DNA of 64,000 nt from Verrucomicrobiales bacterium (lineage in GTDB: Bacteria > Verrucomicrobiota > Verrucomicrobiia > Verrucomicrobiales > DEV007), in assembly GCA_016795505.1 (NCBI GenBank), contig JAEUHH010000055.1:1-64000 (forward strand), read 5' to 3'. This document shows, in pieces, positions 7,844 through 15,329 of this stretch; positions within the stretch are counted from its first letter, which is position 1, and each line of letters begins with the position of its first letter. Both the position numbers and the translations under genes were made by a program. Under the pieces are notes generated by a model. The model searched no databases. It was not told the origin of the DNA and saw only the letters and a program-made list of their open reading frames with translations.

Positions 7844-9312
7844 TGACACGCGATTTTTCCAACCCCTCCCGTTTCCGATCAAACAGGGTTGCATCGCCGA
7901 TCCTACCCTGTTTGATCGGAATCCTCGCCGCACCCCTGCTCGCGGTCTCGCAGGATGCAGCCCCGGCCGATCCCGAGATCGCCGCCTACCAGAAAGCCGC
8001 CGCCACCGTCGAAGCCGATCTGGCCAAGGAACTCGAGGCCCTCGCCGCCCAGCGCGCCACCATCGCCCAGGAAAAGCCGCCGCTCGCACGGGAAACCGCC
8101 ACCATCGCCTCCGAACTCCGCGACAAGCAGCGCCAGTCCGACCTGGCCAACCAGTCGCGCGACGCGCTGATCCACGACCTCAACTCGTTGTCCAACCGCG
8201 TGCGCCTCTGGCGTGACGAACGCAACTACATCGACAGCCTGCTCTCGGAGCACCGCAAGAACTACGAGGCCCAACTCCCGCTGGCCGAGGCCCTCGCGCA
8301 AGCCGAGGCCTTCACCGCCGCCGATGCCGCCGGCGACACGGGATTTGAAGCCAGACTCGCCCTCGCCGAGCAGGCCATCGCCCGCCTCGCCGAAACGACC
8401 GGCCCGCGGGTACGCGAGGGCGAGGCACTGGGACCCGATGGCGTGGCCCGGCCCGGCACTTTCGTCAGCGCCGGTCCGGTGAGCTGGTTCGTCGCGGCCG
8501 ATAGCTCCGTCGCCGGTCTGGTCACTGCCAGCCGTGACCTGCACCCCGAGGTCGTGCCCGGTACCGCCTCGGCTGGCGAAATCCGCTCCCTCGCCGCCGG
8601 TGAGTCGGCGCGGCCGGCTTTCGACCCCACACTCGGCACCGCAGTGGCCCTCGACGAGGCGAACCCCTCCCTGCTGGAGCATTTTCGCGCCGGCGGCCTG
8701 TGGATGTATCCCATCCTGATCATCGCCGCCATCGCCACCCTGGCCGCCATCGTGAAATGGCTGCAACTGGCCCGCATCCGCGACCTGCGCCCCGGCGTGG
8801 TGCGCGAGGTGCTCGCGGGAGTGAATGCCGGCGACCGGGAAAAAGCCGGACGCGTCCTGGCCGGAGTCAAACACCCGGCCCGCGCCCTGCTCGAGCGGGG
8901 CATCGAGGTCGGTGGACGCGTGCCACGCGACGAGGTGGAGGAGGCGCTCTATGAAAGATTTCTCGAGATCCTGCCGCCCCTGCAGCGCGGCCTGCCGCTG
9001 GTGGCGATCGCTTCGGCCACGGCGCCACTGCTTGGCTTGTTGGGCACCGTCACGGGCATGATCCACACCTTCGAGTTGATCAACATCTTCGGCACGGGCG
9101 ACGCCCGTTCCCTGGCCTCGGGCATTTCGGAGGCGCTCATTACCACCGAGTTCGGCCTCGTCGTGGCCATCCCGGCGCTCATCCTCCATGCCCTGCTGAG
9201 CCGCAAGGTCCAGGGCATCCGCTCCACCATGGAACTGACCAGCCTGGCTTTTGTCAATGGATTGAAAGAACCCGCCGGAGTCGCCACCCCGGCCACCGCG
9301 AACCATGGTTGA
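7840..9312 (+). CDS. TtpC-like MotA/TolQ/ExbB proton channel with long periplasmic domain
   Basis: The start ATG at 7840 overlaps the previous stop, giving 490 residues. After a signal peptide (about 1-40, ending LLAVSQDAAPA) comes a coiled-coil periplasmic region (about 45-200). Three membrane segments follow: LWMYPILIIAAIATLAAIVK near 287, GLPLVAIASATAPLLGLLGT near 385, and TTEFGLVVAIPALILHALLS near 435. The last two carry the MotA/TolQ/ExbB signature. TtpC of Vibrio TonB2 systems has this architecture and links ExbBD to TonB. One oddity is that the signal peptide is partly encoded by an interspersed repeat (7877-7917), giving the residues RSNRVASPILPCLIG. The repeat has probably replaced or extended the original leader. 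The gene overlaps the following exbB by 8 bases. Confidence 0.85.
   Translation: MMTRDFSNPSRFRSNRVASPILPCLIGILAAPLLAVSQDAAPADPEIAAYQKAAATVEADLAKELEALAAQRATIAQEKPPLARETATIASELRDKQRQSDLANQSRDALIHDLNSLSNRVRLWRDERNYIDSLLSEHRKNYEAQLPLAEALAQAEAFTAADAAGDTGFEARLALAEQAIARLAETTGPRVREGEALGPDGVARPGTFVSAGPVSWFVAADSSVAGLVTASRDLHPEVVPGTASAGEIRSLAAGESARPAFDPTLGTAVALDEANPSLLEHFRAGGLWMYPILIIAAIATLAAIVKWLQLARIRDLRPGVVREVLAGVNAGDREKAGRVLAGVKHPARALLERGIEVGGRVPRDEVEEALYERFLEILPPLQRGLPLVAIASATAPLLGLLGTVTGMIHTFELINIFGTGDARSLASGISEALITTEFGLVVAIPALILHALLSRKVQGIRSTMELTSLAFVNGLKEPAGVATPATANHG
7877..7917. repeat. Interspersed palindromic repeat, locus B (2 units, inside a CDS)
   Basis: Unit 1 (7877-7895) is GATCAAAC-AGG-GTTGCATC; unit 2 (7899-7917) is GATCCTAC-CCT-GTTTGATC; the linker is GCC. 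The two are in opposite orientation, so with the flanking TTCC and GGAA the outer 17 bases on each side pair perfectly into one long hairpin. The element lies in frame within the signal-peptide codons of the TtpC-like gene. Confidence 0.85.
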
Positions 9313-9883
9313 CCGATTCGTCATCGAATGCCGCGACCTGTTCGCGGAAGGCGGGCCGTTTTTCTGGTGGCTCATCGCGCTGGCCTTCGGCATCGCCTTT
9401 GCGCTGCTTTCGATCTGGCGCGCCCTGAGCCTGGCCGACATGCCGGGAGTGCCCGGATCGGGCTGGGGGTCGCTGCTGGCCGCGCCGCACCTGCCCCGCG
9501 AGCGGGTCGAAGCCCTGCGCCGCGAGATCGGCGCGGATGATCTCGACCACCGGCTCGACGAGATCGACCGTCGGTTGTTCGACCTGCCGGCGCGACGCAT
9601 CCCCTTTGCCTTCGTCCTCATCAGCGCGGCTCCGTTGATCGGGCTGCTCGGCACGGTCTCGGGCATGTTCCGCACTTTCGACGGCATGGCCGCCGCCAAC
9701 ACCTCGGCGCCGGTCGACGTGATCTCGCGCGGGATCTCCGAGGCCCTCATCACCACCGAGGCCGGTCTCGTCATCGGGGTGCCGTCCTTCATCGTCTGCG
9801 CCCTGCTCAAGACGCGCTTCGATCGCCTGCGGCTTGGCTACCAGCGCCTCGTCTCGGCCCTGTCGCAACCGCCCCGCGCCTAA
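9305..9883 (+). CDS. exbB: ExbB/TolQ-family proton channel subunit
   Basis: The 192-residue protein has the ExbB layout: a first membrane segment FFWWLIALAFGIAFALLSI (about 19-37), a cytoplasmic stretch, then RIPFAFVLISAAPLIGLLGT and GISEALITTEAGLVIGVPSF as the second and third membrane segments. The pattern GLLGTVSGMFRTFDGMA is the family hallmark. With ExbD it forms the inner-membrane proton channel that powers TonB. It starts inside the end of the TtpC-like gene (8-base overlap) and is followed 16 bases later by exbD, so all are surely one transcript. Confidence 0.9.
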   Translation: MVDRFVIECRDLFAEGGPFFWWLIALAFGIAFALLSIWRALSLADMPGVPGSGWGSLLAAPHLPRERVEALRREIGADDLDHRLDEIDRRLFDLPARRIPFAFVLISAAPLIGLLGTVSGMFRTFDGMAAANTSAPVDVISRGISEALITTEAGLVIGVPSFIVCALLKTRFDRLRLGYQRLVSALSQPPRA

Positions 9884-9899
9884 CCCACCGACTTTGACC

Positions 9900-10313
9900 G
9901 TGTCCAAACGCCTGCACCGCTTTCACGACCCCGCCGCGGAGACGCCCGGAGAGATCAACATCTCGCCGCTGGTGGACATCGTCTTTTTGCTGTTGATCTT
10001 CTTCATCGTCACCACCGTCTTCGTCGAAGAGACCGGGGTGGACATCGAGAAGCCCCGCGCCGCCTCGCAGCAGGATCTGGAGCGCAACAGCATCCTCATC
10101 GGCATCACGCCCGAGGGCGGCGTTTACTACGGCGGCCGCGAGATCGGCGTGGGAGGCGTGCGCGCCGTGGTCAGCCGCCTGATCAAGCAGGAGGCCATGC
10201 CTGTCATCATCCAGGCCGATCGCCGCACCCCCACCGAGACCACGGTGAATGTGCTCGACGAAGCCAAGCTGGGCGGCGCCGCCGATGTCTTCGTCTCCAC
10301 CGTGGGCGAGTAA
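9900..10313 (+). CDS. exbD: ExbD/TolR-family protein
   Basis: From the GTG at 9900 the product is 137 residues, the normal ExbD size. It has a short cytoplasmic N-terminus, then INISPLVDIVFLLLIFFIVT (about 18-37), whose Asp in PLVDIVF is the conserved proton-carrying residue of the family. The periplasmic domain follows, with ILIGITPEGGVYYGGREIG and PVIIQADRRTPTETTVNVLD. An upstream in-frame ATG at 9834 would overlap exbB by 50 bases and add a Pro/Ser-rich leader untypical of ExbD, so GTG is preferred. The partners are the preceding ExbB and the TonB encoded next. Confidence 0.9.
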   Translation: MSKRLHRFHDPAAETPGEINISPLVDIVFLLLIFFIVTTVFVEETGVDIEKPRAASQQDLERNSILIGITPEGGVYYGGREIGVGGVRAVVSRLIKQEAMPVIIQADRRTPTETTVNVLDEAKLGGAADVFVSTVGE

Positions 10314-10326
10314 AATCCGTCACCCC

Positions 10327-11115
10327 GTGCCTGCCCCGACCTCCAGCGCCTTTTCCAACACGCCGCCCGCGGGGTCGGTGCTGTCGCGGACGCTGTGGCG
10401 CGGAGCCCGCGTCATTGGCGCGGCGGTGCTGACGGCACTGCTGGTCGTTTTCATGGTGGCGGCGCGGCTGTTCGATTCCGATGCCCAGCCAGATCGGGAA
10501 ATTCGCAAACTGGAGACCATCGAGGAGGTCGCCCTGCCGGCCCCGCCCCCACCCCCGCCGGCCGATCCCGACGAGCCTCCCCCACCTCCTCCGCCACCGA
10601 CGCTTCCACGACTGGAAATCCAGCTCGAAAACATCGCCCCACCGGTCGCGGCCACGCTGGACCGGCGCGTGGACCTGACCATGGAGACGGTGGATTTCTC
10701 CCTCGAAGTCGATCCCGTGGCCGCGCCGCGCCCCGCTCCCCAGCCGGTGAGCCGGCCCACCCCGCCGCGACCGCAGCCCAGCACCCCGGCTCCGCCCAAA
10801 CCGGCTCCAAAGCCGGCGACGAAGCAGAGCTATTCCGCCGGCGAACTCGACGCCCGGCCGCGCCTCATCAACCGGCCTGCCGCCGCCTACCCAACTGCAC
10901 TGCTCCGGCAGGGAGTCAAACAAGGCCGCGTCGTGCTGGAGGTGGCCATCAGCCCGAGCGGCGGGGTCTCGGTGCGCCGCGTGATTTCCAGTTCCCACCC
11001 CGAACTGTCCGCCATGGCCCGCTCCTTCGCCTCTCGCGCCCGCTTCACCGTGCCCCGGAAAAACGGACAGGCAGTCACGGCGATCTACCAGTGGCCTCTC
11101 ATCCTGAAACCCTGA
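10327..11115 (+). CDS. tonB: TonB-family energy transducer
   Basis: The GTG at 10327 gives 262 residues: a membrane anchor (VIGAAVLTALLVVFMVAARL, about 24-43), a long Pro-rich periplasmic linker with runs of PPPPP and PAPPKPAPKPATK, and a C-terminal TonB domain (RLINRPAAAYPTALLRQGVK, VVLEVAISPSGGVSVRRVIS, FTVPRKNGQAVTAIYQWPL). TonB spans the periplasm and transmits the proton-motive force to outer-membrane receptors such as the one encoded at 4109-6457. It follows exbD by 13 bases. An upstream ATG at 10249 in the same frame lies within exbD and gives no sensible N-terminus, so it was rejected. Confidence 0.88.
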   Translation: MPAPTSSAFSNTPPAGSVLSRTLWRGARVIGAAVLTALLVVFMVAARLFDSDAQPDREIRKLETIEEVALPAPPPPPPADPDEPPPPPPPPTLPRLEIQLENIAPPVAATLDRRVDLTMETVDFSLEVDPVAAPRPAPQPVSRPTPPRPQPSTPAPPKPAPKPATKQSYSAGELDARPRLINRPAAAYPTALLRQGVKQGRVVLEVAISPSGGVSVRRVISSSHPELSAMARSFASRARFTVPRKNGQAVTAIYQWPLILKP

Positions 11116-11131
11116 GCCCGCCTGCGGCGGG

Positions 11132-11163
11132 AAGCTCGAAATCCTAAGCTCGAAATCCGAAAC
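11132..11163. repeat. Second interspersed repeat family, copy 1
   Basis: The short gap between tonB and the TPR gene holds AAGCTCGAAATCC followed by TAAGCTCGAAATCCGAAAC, that is, a 13-base unit and a near-repeat of it. Its last 24 bases (11140-11163) occur exactly, on the opposite strand, at 25460-25483. Function unknown; it sits immediately before the TPR start codon. Confidence 0.7.
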
Positions 11164-11171
11164 GCATTGGC

Positions 11172-12566
11172 ATGAAAAGTAGTCTCACAGCGATCGCGAT
11201 ACTCTTCCTCGGGCTGGGCTCCGCACTTGCCCGCGAACCCCTGCCGATCGATTCCCTGTGGAAGAGCCCTGAGTTCCGCCGCGCCTTCACCGGCGCCTAC
11301 GGCACCGACGGGCGCATCGAGCCGGGCATCAATACGGCCGAACGCGCCGTGCTCGACACAGTGGCGTCCGAAATGCGCGCCAACGACCGGCCCGGCGCCA
11401 TCGCCGCCCTCACCGGCAGCGCACTTACCACAGACAGCGCGGCTTTGCTCTTTTCACTGGGTAGCCTCTACTTCGAGGATGGCAGATTGGACGAGGCGGT
11501 TGACCATCTGGAAAAGGCCCTCGTCGCCTACCCAAATTTCCGCGATGCCCACCGCAATCTCGCCGTCGTGCTGGTGCAGCAGGCCAAGTTCAACGAAGCC
11601 GAGCCCCATCTGATCCGCGCGATGGAACTCGGCGCCCGCGACGGCCTCACCCTGGGTCTGCTGGGCTATGTCCACGCCAGCCGCGGCCGGCATCAGGCCG
11701 CCCTCCAGGCCTACCGCCTCGCCCAACTCACCATGCCGACCGAGGTGCAGTGGAAACTCGGAGAGGCCCACGCCCTGCTCGCTCTGGACGATCCCCGCGC
11801 CTCGGCTTCGATCTACACCGAACTGCTGCCGCTCCGTCCCGCCGACGGCGGGCTGTGGATGAACCAGGCCGACGCCTACCTCCAGATCGGTGACCCGGTC
11901 AACGCCGCCGCCAACCTCGAGTTTGCCCGCCGCCTCGGCAAACTCGATCCCGCGGAGACGATTTCACTCGGTCACCTCTATCTGAACGAAGCCATGCTGC
12001 CAGACGCCCTCGGCTGCTACCGCGAGGCGATCGCCGCCACCACCCCGGCGCCCTTTGCCAAGGCCATCGATGCCGTCGAAGCCCTGTCCCGCTTCCAATA
12101 TTGGACCGAAGCCCGCGCCCTCGCGGAGACGATCGCCGGCACTGACGCTTACGCCTCGCAGGTCAAGGCCACGCCCGAGATGACCCCGCCGGCCGCCGCC
12201 GAGCTGTCCCGCTTCGAACGGACTCGTGCCCTCATCGAACTGGAAACCGGCGACGCCACCGCCGGTGCCGCGCTCGTCGAGGCGCTCATCCAGCGCAATC
12301 CCCTCGACGCCGAAGCGCTGATCCTGCTGGCGCGCTTCCGCGCCCAGGCAAACCAACTTTCCGAAGCCGAGATGCTGCTCGAGCAGGCTGCCCGACATCC
12401 TGAGCACGAGGTGACCGCCTGGCGGACCCTCGGCGAGATCCGCGTGCGCGCCGCCGACTACGCGGGAGCCCGCATCGCACTTCAACGCGCCCTCGATTTG
12501 GAGCCCGATCCCCGGCTCGCCGATTACCTGGAAGCTGTCTCGCGGCTCGCGCCAGCCGAGAGGTGA
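11172..12566 (+). CDS. TPR-repeat protein, last gene of the TonB operon
   Basis: The 464-residue protein starts with a signal peptide (MKSSLTAIAILFLGLGSALA). Tandem tetratricopeptide helices then run through most of the length; the clearest are ALLFSLGSLYFEDGRLDEAV (about 95-115), DAHRNLAVVLVQQAKFNEAE, GLLGYVHASRGRHQAALQAY and LILLARFRAQANQLSEAEML near 395. A TPR protein closes the TonB2-type operons of several lineages and is thought to act in the periplasm as a partner of the transducer. That role is inferred here from position only. The gap to tonB (56 bases) is filled by a short repeat, so co-transcription is likely but not certain. Confidence 0.8.
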   Translation: MKSSLTAIAILFLGLGSALAREPLPIDSLWKSPEFRRAFTGAYGTDGRIEPGINTAERAVLDTVASEMRANDRPGAIAALTGSALTTDSAALLFSLGSLYFEDGRLDEAVDHLEKALVAYPNFRDAHRNLAVVLVQQAKFNEAEPHLIRAMELGARDGLTLGLLGYVHASRGRHQAALQAYRLAQLTMPTEVQWKLGEAHALLALDDPRASASIYTELLPLRPADGGLWMNQADAYLQIGDPVNAAANLEFARRLGKLDPAETISLGHLYLNEAMLPDALGCYREAIAATTPAPFAKAIDAVEALSRFQYWTEARALAETIAGTDAYASQVKATPEMTPPAAAELSRFERTRALIELETGDATAGAALVEALIQRNPLDAEALILLARFRAQANQLSEAEMLLEQAARHPEHEVTAWRTLGEIRVRAADYAGARIALQRALDLEPDPRLADYLEAVSRLAPAER

Positions 12567-12651
12567 ATCATTTCATGAAGAGGAGCACGTTACCGTCGTG
12601 CCACTGTTGACGAGCACTTCCGGCGAAGCCCGGGCCTTGGCCGCATAGCCG

Positions 12652-14151
12652 TCACAAGATCGGCGCCATCAGCTTCGCCAGCCTCACCAGCACGCGGAAC
12701 CAGACCGGCCGGCTCGTGTAGTCGCGGCCATCGACCTCGCGACATTCCGCAAAGTCGGCCGCCAGCATCGCCTCGACCTCCCGGCAGAATGCCGGATCGA
12801 GCACGACCATGCTCAGCTCGAAATTCAGGCGCAGTGACCGATTGTCGAGGTTCGCGGTGCCCACCGAAGCCATCTGGTCGTCCACCAGCATGACTTTCTG
12901 ATGAAGAAAGCCGGCCTGATAACGAAACATTTTCACCCCCGCCGCCGCCATCTCCGGCAGATAGGCAATGCCGGCCAGATAGACCGATCGATGATCCGGC
13001 CGCTCGGGAATCATGATCCGCACATCCACGCCGCGGAGCGCCGCCAGTTGCAACGCGGCCCGGATGCCCTCGTCCGGAACGAAATACGGACTCGCGATCC
13101 ACAACCGCCGCCGCGCCCGACTGATCGCGTGGAGAAAGAACAGTGTGCCCCGCTCCAGTTCCTCCACCGGATCGGTCGCCAGCGGCAGCACCGCCATGCC
13201 GTCGGCCAGCGCCATGTAGCGGGGGTGCCACTCCAACTCCGGCACCTCGCGGAGCGCCCAATACCAGTCGCCCGCAAAGATCAACTGCGTCGTCAGCACC
13301 GCCGGCCCGCGCACCCGGACATGCGTGTCCCGCCACCGGCCATGCCTGGCCGACTGCCCCAGATACTCGACCCCGACATTGTGCCCCCCGACAAAGGCCT
13401 CCCGGCCGTCCACCACCACGATCTTGCGGTGATTGCGGAAATTGATCTGAAAGCGGTTGCTCTTTCCCCGCGTGGTCTGGAATTCCGTCACCCTCACCCC
13501 GGCCGCCCGCAGCGTCTCCACATAGCCTCGCGACAGCCGATGGCTGCCGATCTCATCATAGAGGAAATACACCCGCACGCCGGCCCGACACTTCGCAGTC
13601 AGCGCATCGCGCAGGCGCAGTCCCAGGGAATCCTCCCGGATGATGAAAAACTGGATCAGGATGTAGTCCTTCGCTCCATCGATGGCGGAGAAAATGGCCT
13701 CGAACGTCCGCTCGCCGTCGATCAGGAGTTCCACCGAATTGTCGCGGGTGAAACGCCGCTCGCTCAGCGTCTCCAGCACCTCGCCATAACGGATCTCCTC
13801 CCCCACCAGGCAACTCACGTGCGGCTCCAGCGCATCCACGATCTCCTCGACCAGATCCCGATGCCTCAGGCGGGCCTCCCGCAACGTCTCCCGGTATCCC
13901 CGGAAATTTCGCCTGCCGAACACCCAGTAAAACGGCACCGCCACGAACGGAAACGAGATCAAAGCCAGCCCCCAACCCCACGCCCCCGCCGCCGTGCGGG
14001 CGCGCATGATCACGTGCACCAGGCTCACCACCGCCGCCGCCTCCGCAGTCAGCACGACCAGCGCCCCGAGCGACGCCCACACCGACAGGCCGCCTTCCGG
14101 ATTTGGAAGTCCGCCCCACGCCATGAGACCCAAGATGCCGGGAATGCCCAT
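12652..14151 (-). CDS. cls: Cardiolipin synthase (phospholipase D family)
   Basis: From the ATG at 14151 the product has 499 residues: two N-terminal membrane segments (LGALVVLTAEAAAVVSLVHV and ALISFPFVAVPFYWVFGRRN), then two PLD domains. Both HKD motifs are present: NHRKIVVVDGREAFVGGHN near residue 235 and HQKVMLVDDQMASVGTANLD near 415. This is the normal length and order for bacterial cardiolipin synthase A, which condenses two phosphatidylglycerols into cardiolipin at the inner membrane. The frame is open upstream to 14355, but that part lacks any leader and overlaps the neighbouring nucleotidyltransferase gene, so it is excluded. The next gene upstream on the same strand ends 29 bases away, so the two may share a transcript. 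Confidence 0.92.
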   Translation of the reverse strand: MGIPGILGLMAWGGLPNPEGGLSVWASLGALVVLTAEAAAVVSLVHVIMRARTAAGAWGWGLALISFPFVAVPFYWVFGRRNFRGYRETLREARLRHRDLVEEIVDALEPHVSCLVGEEIRYGEVLETLSERRFTRDNSVELLIDGERTFEAIFSAIDGAKDYILIQFFIIREDSLGLRLRDALTAKCRAGVRVYFLYDEIGSHRLSRGYVETLRAAGVRVTEFQTTRGKSNRFQINFRNHRKIVVVDGREAFVGGHNVGVEYLGQSARHGRWRDTHVRVRGPAVLTTQLIFAGDWYWALREVPELEWHPRYMALADGMAVLPLATDPVEELERGTLFFLHAISRARRRLWIASPYFVPDEGIRAALQLAALRGVDVRIMIPERPDHRSVYLAGIAYLPEMAAAGVKMFRYQAGFLHQKVMLVDDQMASVGTANLDNRSLRLNFELSMVVLDPAFCREVEAMLAADFAECREVDGRDYTSRPVWFRVLVRLAKLMAPIL

Positions 14152-14180
14152 CCGTTGACGATACGACAGTTTTCTCCCAA

Positions 14181-15155
14181 TCAAAAATCGCGATCCACCG
14201 CCGCACCTCCCGCCGTCTGGGCGGTGCGCACAATGCACCGCGTCAACCGCGCCCCCGGCTCCACCCGGCTGCCGGGCCACAGAATGCACGCCTCCACTGT
14301 GGCGCCGTCCCCGATCCGGCATCCACCACCCACCGAACTGAGCGCATCCACCCATGCCGACGGCGCGATCTCCACTCCTGGAGACACCCGGATGCAGTCC
14401 GCCGCCCGACCGTATCGGGGAAACGCCGCGTCCTCCGCCAGCATGGCCGAGGCCGCGAGGTAGCCGCTCCGGTTTCCCAGGTCCGACCAGTGCCCCTCAT
14501 CGATCAGCACCCCAGAGATTCTTTCCCCCGCCTGAATCGCCCGGAGAAATGCCATCACCACCGACTCGATCCGCCCCGGTACGAGGAACCGCAAAAACCC
14601 CGATCTCACCAGATAGAGACCCGTGAACTGATACCGCGGCAGCTTCGGTGCGGAACCGAGGGCATCCCGCATGTCCCGCACCTCGCCGGTGGCGGAGTCC
14701 CACGCCACATTCGGCAGATCGCCCCCGGATCTCAGCACCATCGTCACCAACGCTCCGGATCGCTCATGCGCCCCGATCGCCGGTGCGAGCGGCAGGTCGG
14801 TCAGGATGTCCCCGTTGTAAACCAAGAAGGAATCATCTGCCGGCAGCCAGTCGCGCACATTGTCGATGCCGCCCGCCGTGTCGAGCAAGACCGGCTCATG
14901 GCGGAACGCCACCGGCCGCCCCCGGTAACAGCCTTCGGGAAACGCAGTCGCGTAAGCCCCGGCGCAGTGGTGCGTGTTCACCAGAAAGGACTCCGTCCCC
15001 GCATCCGCGATGAGATGGTCAAAAGCATAGGTGAGCAGCGGCTTGTTCCAGAGCGGCACCATCGGTTTCGGCAGGGTGTCCGTGAGCGGGCGCAGCCGGG
15101 TGCCGAGACCGGCTCCGAGAACGAAGGCGTGACGAATGACAGGCATGGGAAGCAT
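14181..15155 (-). CDS. Sugar-1-phosphate nucleotidyltransferase (NTP_transferase)
   Basis: The 324-residue protein begins MLPMPVIRHAFVLGAG; the signature GAGLGTRLRPLTDTLPKPMV near residue 13 binds the nucleotide. FLVYNGDILTDLPLAPAIGA carries the metal-binding Asp, and EGHWSDLGNRSGYLAAS matches the family's substrate-site motif. The C-terminus (ISPSAWV-like segments and IGDGATVEACILWPG) is a short left-handed beta-helix. Such enzymes make NDP-sugars (for example GDP-mannose or dTDP/UDP-glucose) from sugar-1-phosphate, but the substrate cannot be told. Alternative starts are 15155 and 15146. It is divergent from the MFS gene, with an inverted repeat between them. Confidence 0.85.
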   Translation of the reverse strand: MLPMPVIRHAFVLGAGLGTRLRPLTDTLPKPMVPLWNKPLLTYAFDHLIADAGTESFLVNTHHCAGAYATAFPEGCYRGRPVAFRHEPVLLDTAGGIDNVRDWLPADDSFLVYNGDILTDLPLAPAIGAHERSGALVTMVLRSGGDLPNVAWDSATGEVRDMRDALGSAPKLPRYQFTGLYLVRSGFLRFLVPGRIESVVMAFLRAIQAGERISGVLIDEGHWSDLGNRSGYLAASAMLAEDAAFPRYGRAADCIRVSPGVEIAPSAWVDALSSVGGGCRIGDGATVEACILWPGSRVEPGARLTRCIVRTAQTAGGAAVDRDF

Positions 15156-15256
15156 CGCGGTAAAGCGTCCAAGATGCCGCCTCACCGCACCGGCGCAAGC
15201 CTCCCTGCCGAGCCGGCCTTCCCGCTCCCGCAATTCAGCCGAATTTCCGGGTTTCC

Positions 15257-15290
15257 AAAGGCCGCGATCCCCCCTAGGATCACGGCTTTC
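15257..15290. other. Inverted repeat in divergent promoter region
   Basis: GCCGCGATCC (15261-15270) pairs with GGATCACGGC (15277-15286) with one mismatch around the loop CCCCTA, and the pairing extends into flanking AAAG/CTTT with a one-base bulge. It lies between divergent nucleotidyltransferase and MFS genes, 43 bases before the MFS start. It could be an operator or an mRNA leader hairpin. Confidence 0.35.
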
Positions 15291-15329
15291 CCGCCCCTCA
15301 GCCCATCCCAACACAGCCCCACGGAATCC

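Noticed and set aside
7877-7917. The repeats as integron attC sites or standard rho-independent terminators
   Set aside because: The arms lack the GTTRRRY/RYYYAAC core of attC. No T-run follows the hairpins, and several loci lie upstream of divergent genes.
12901-14463. 520-residue plus-strand frame over the cardiolipin synthase gene
   Set aside because: It is antisense to a protein with two intact HKD motifs; the translation is rich in His, Arg and Pro and has no domain.
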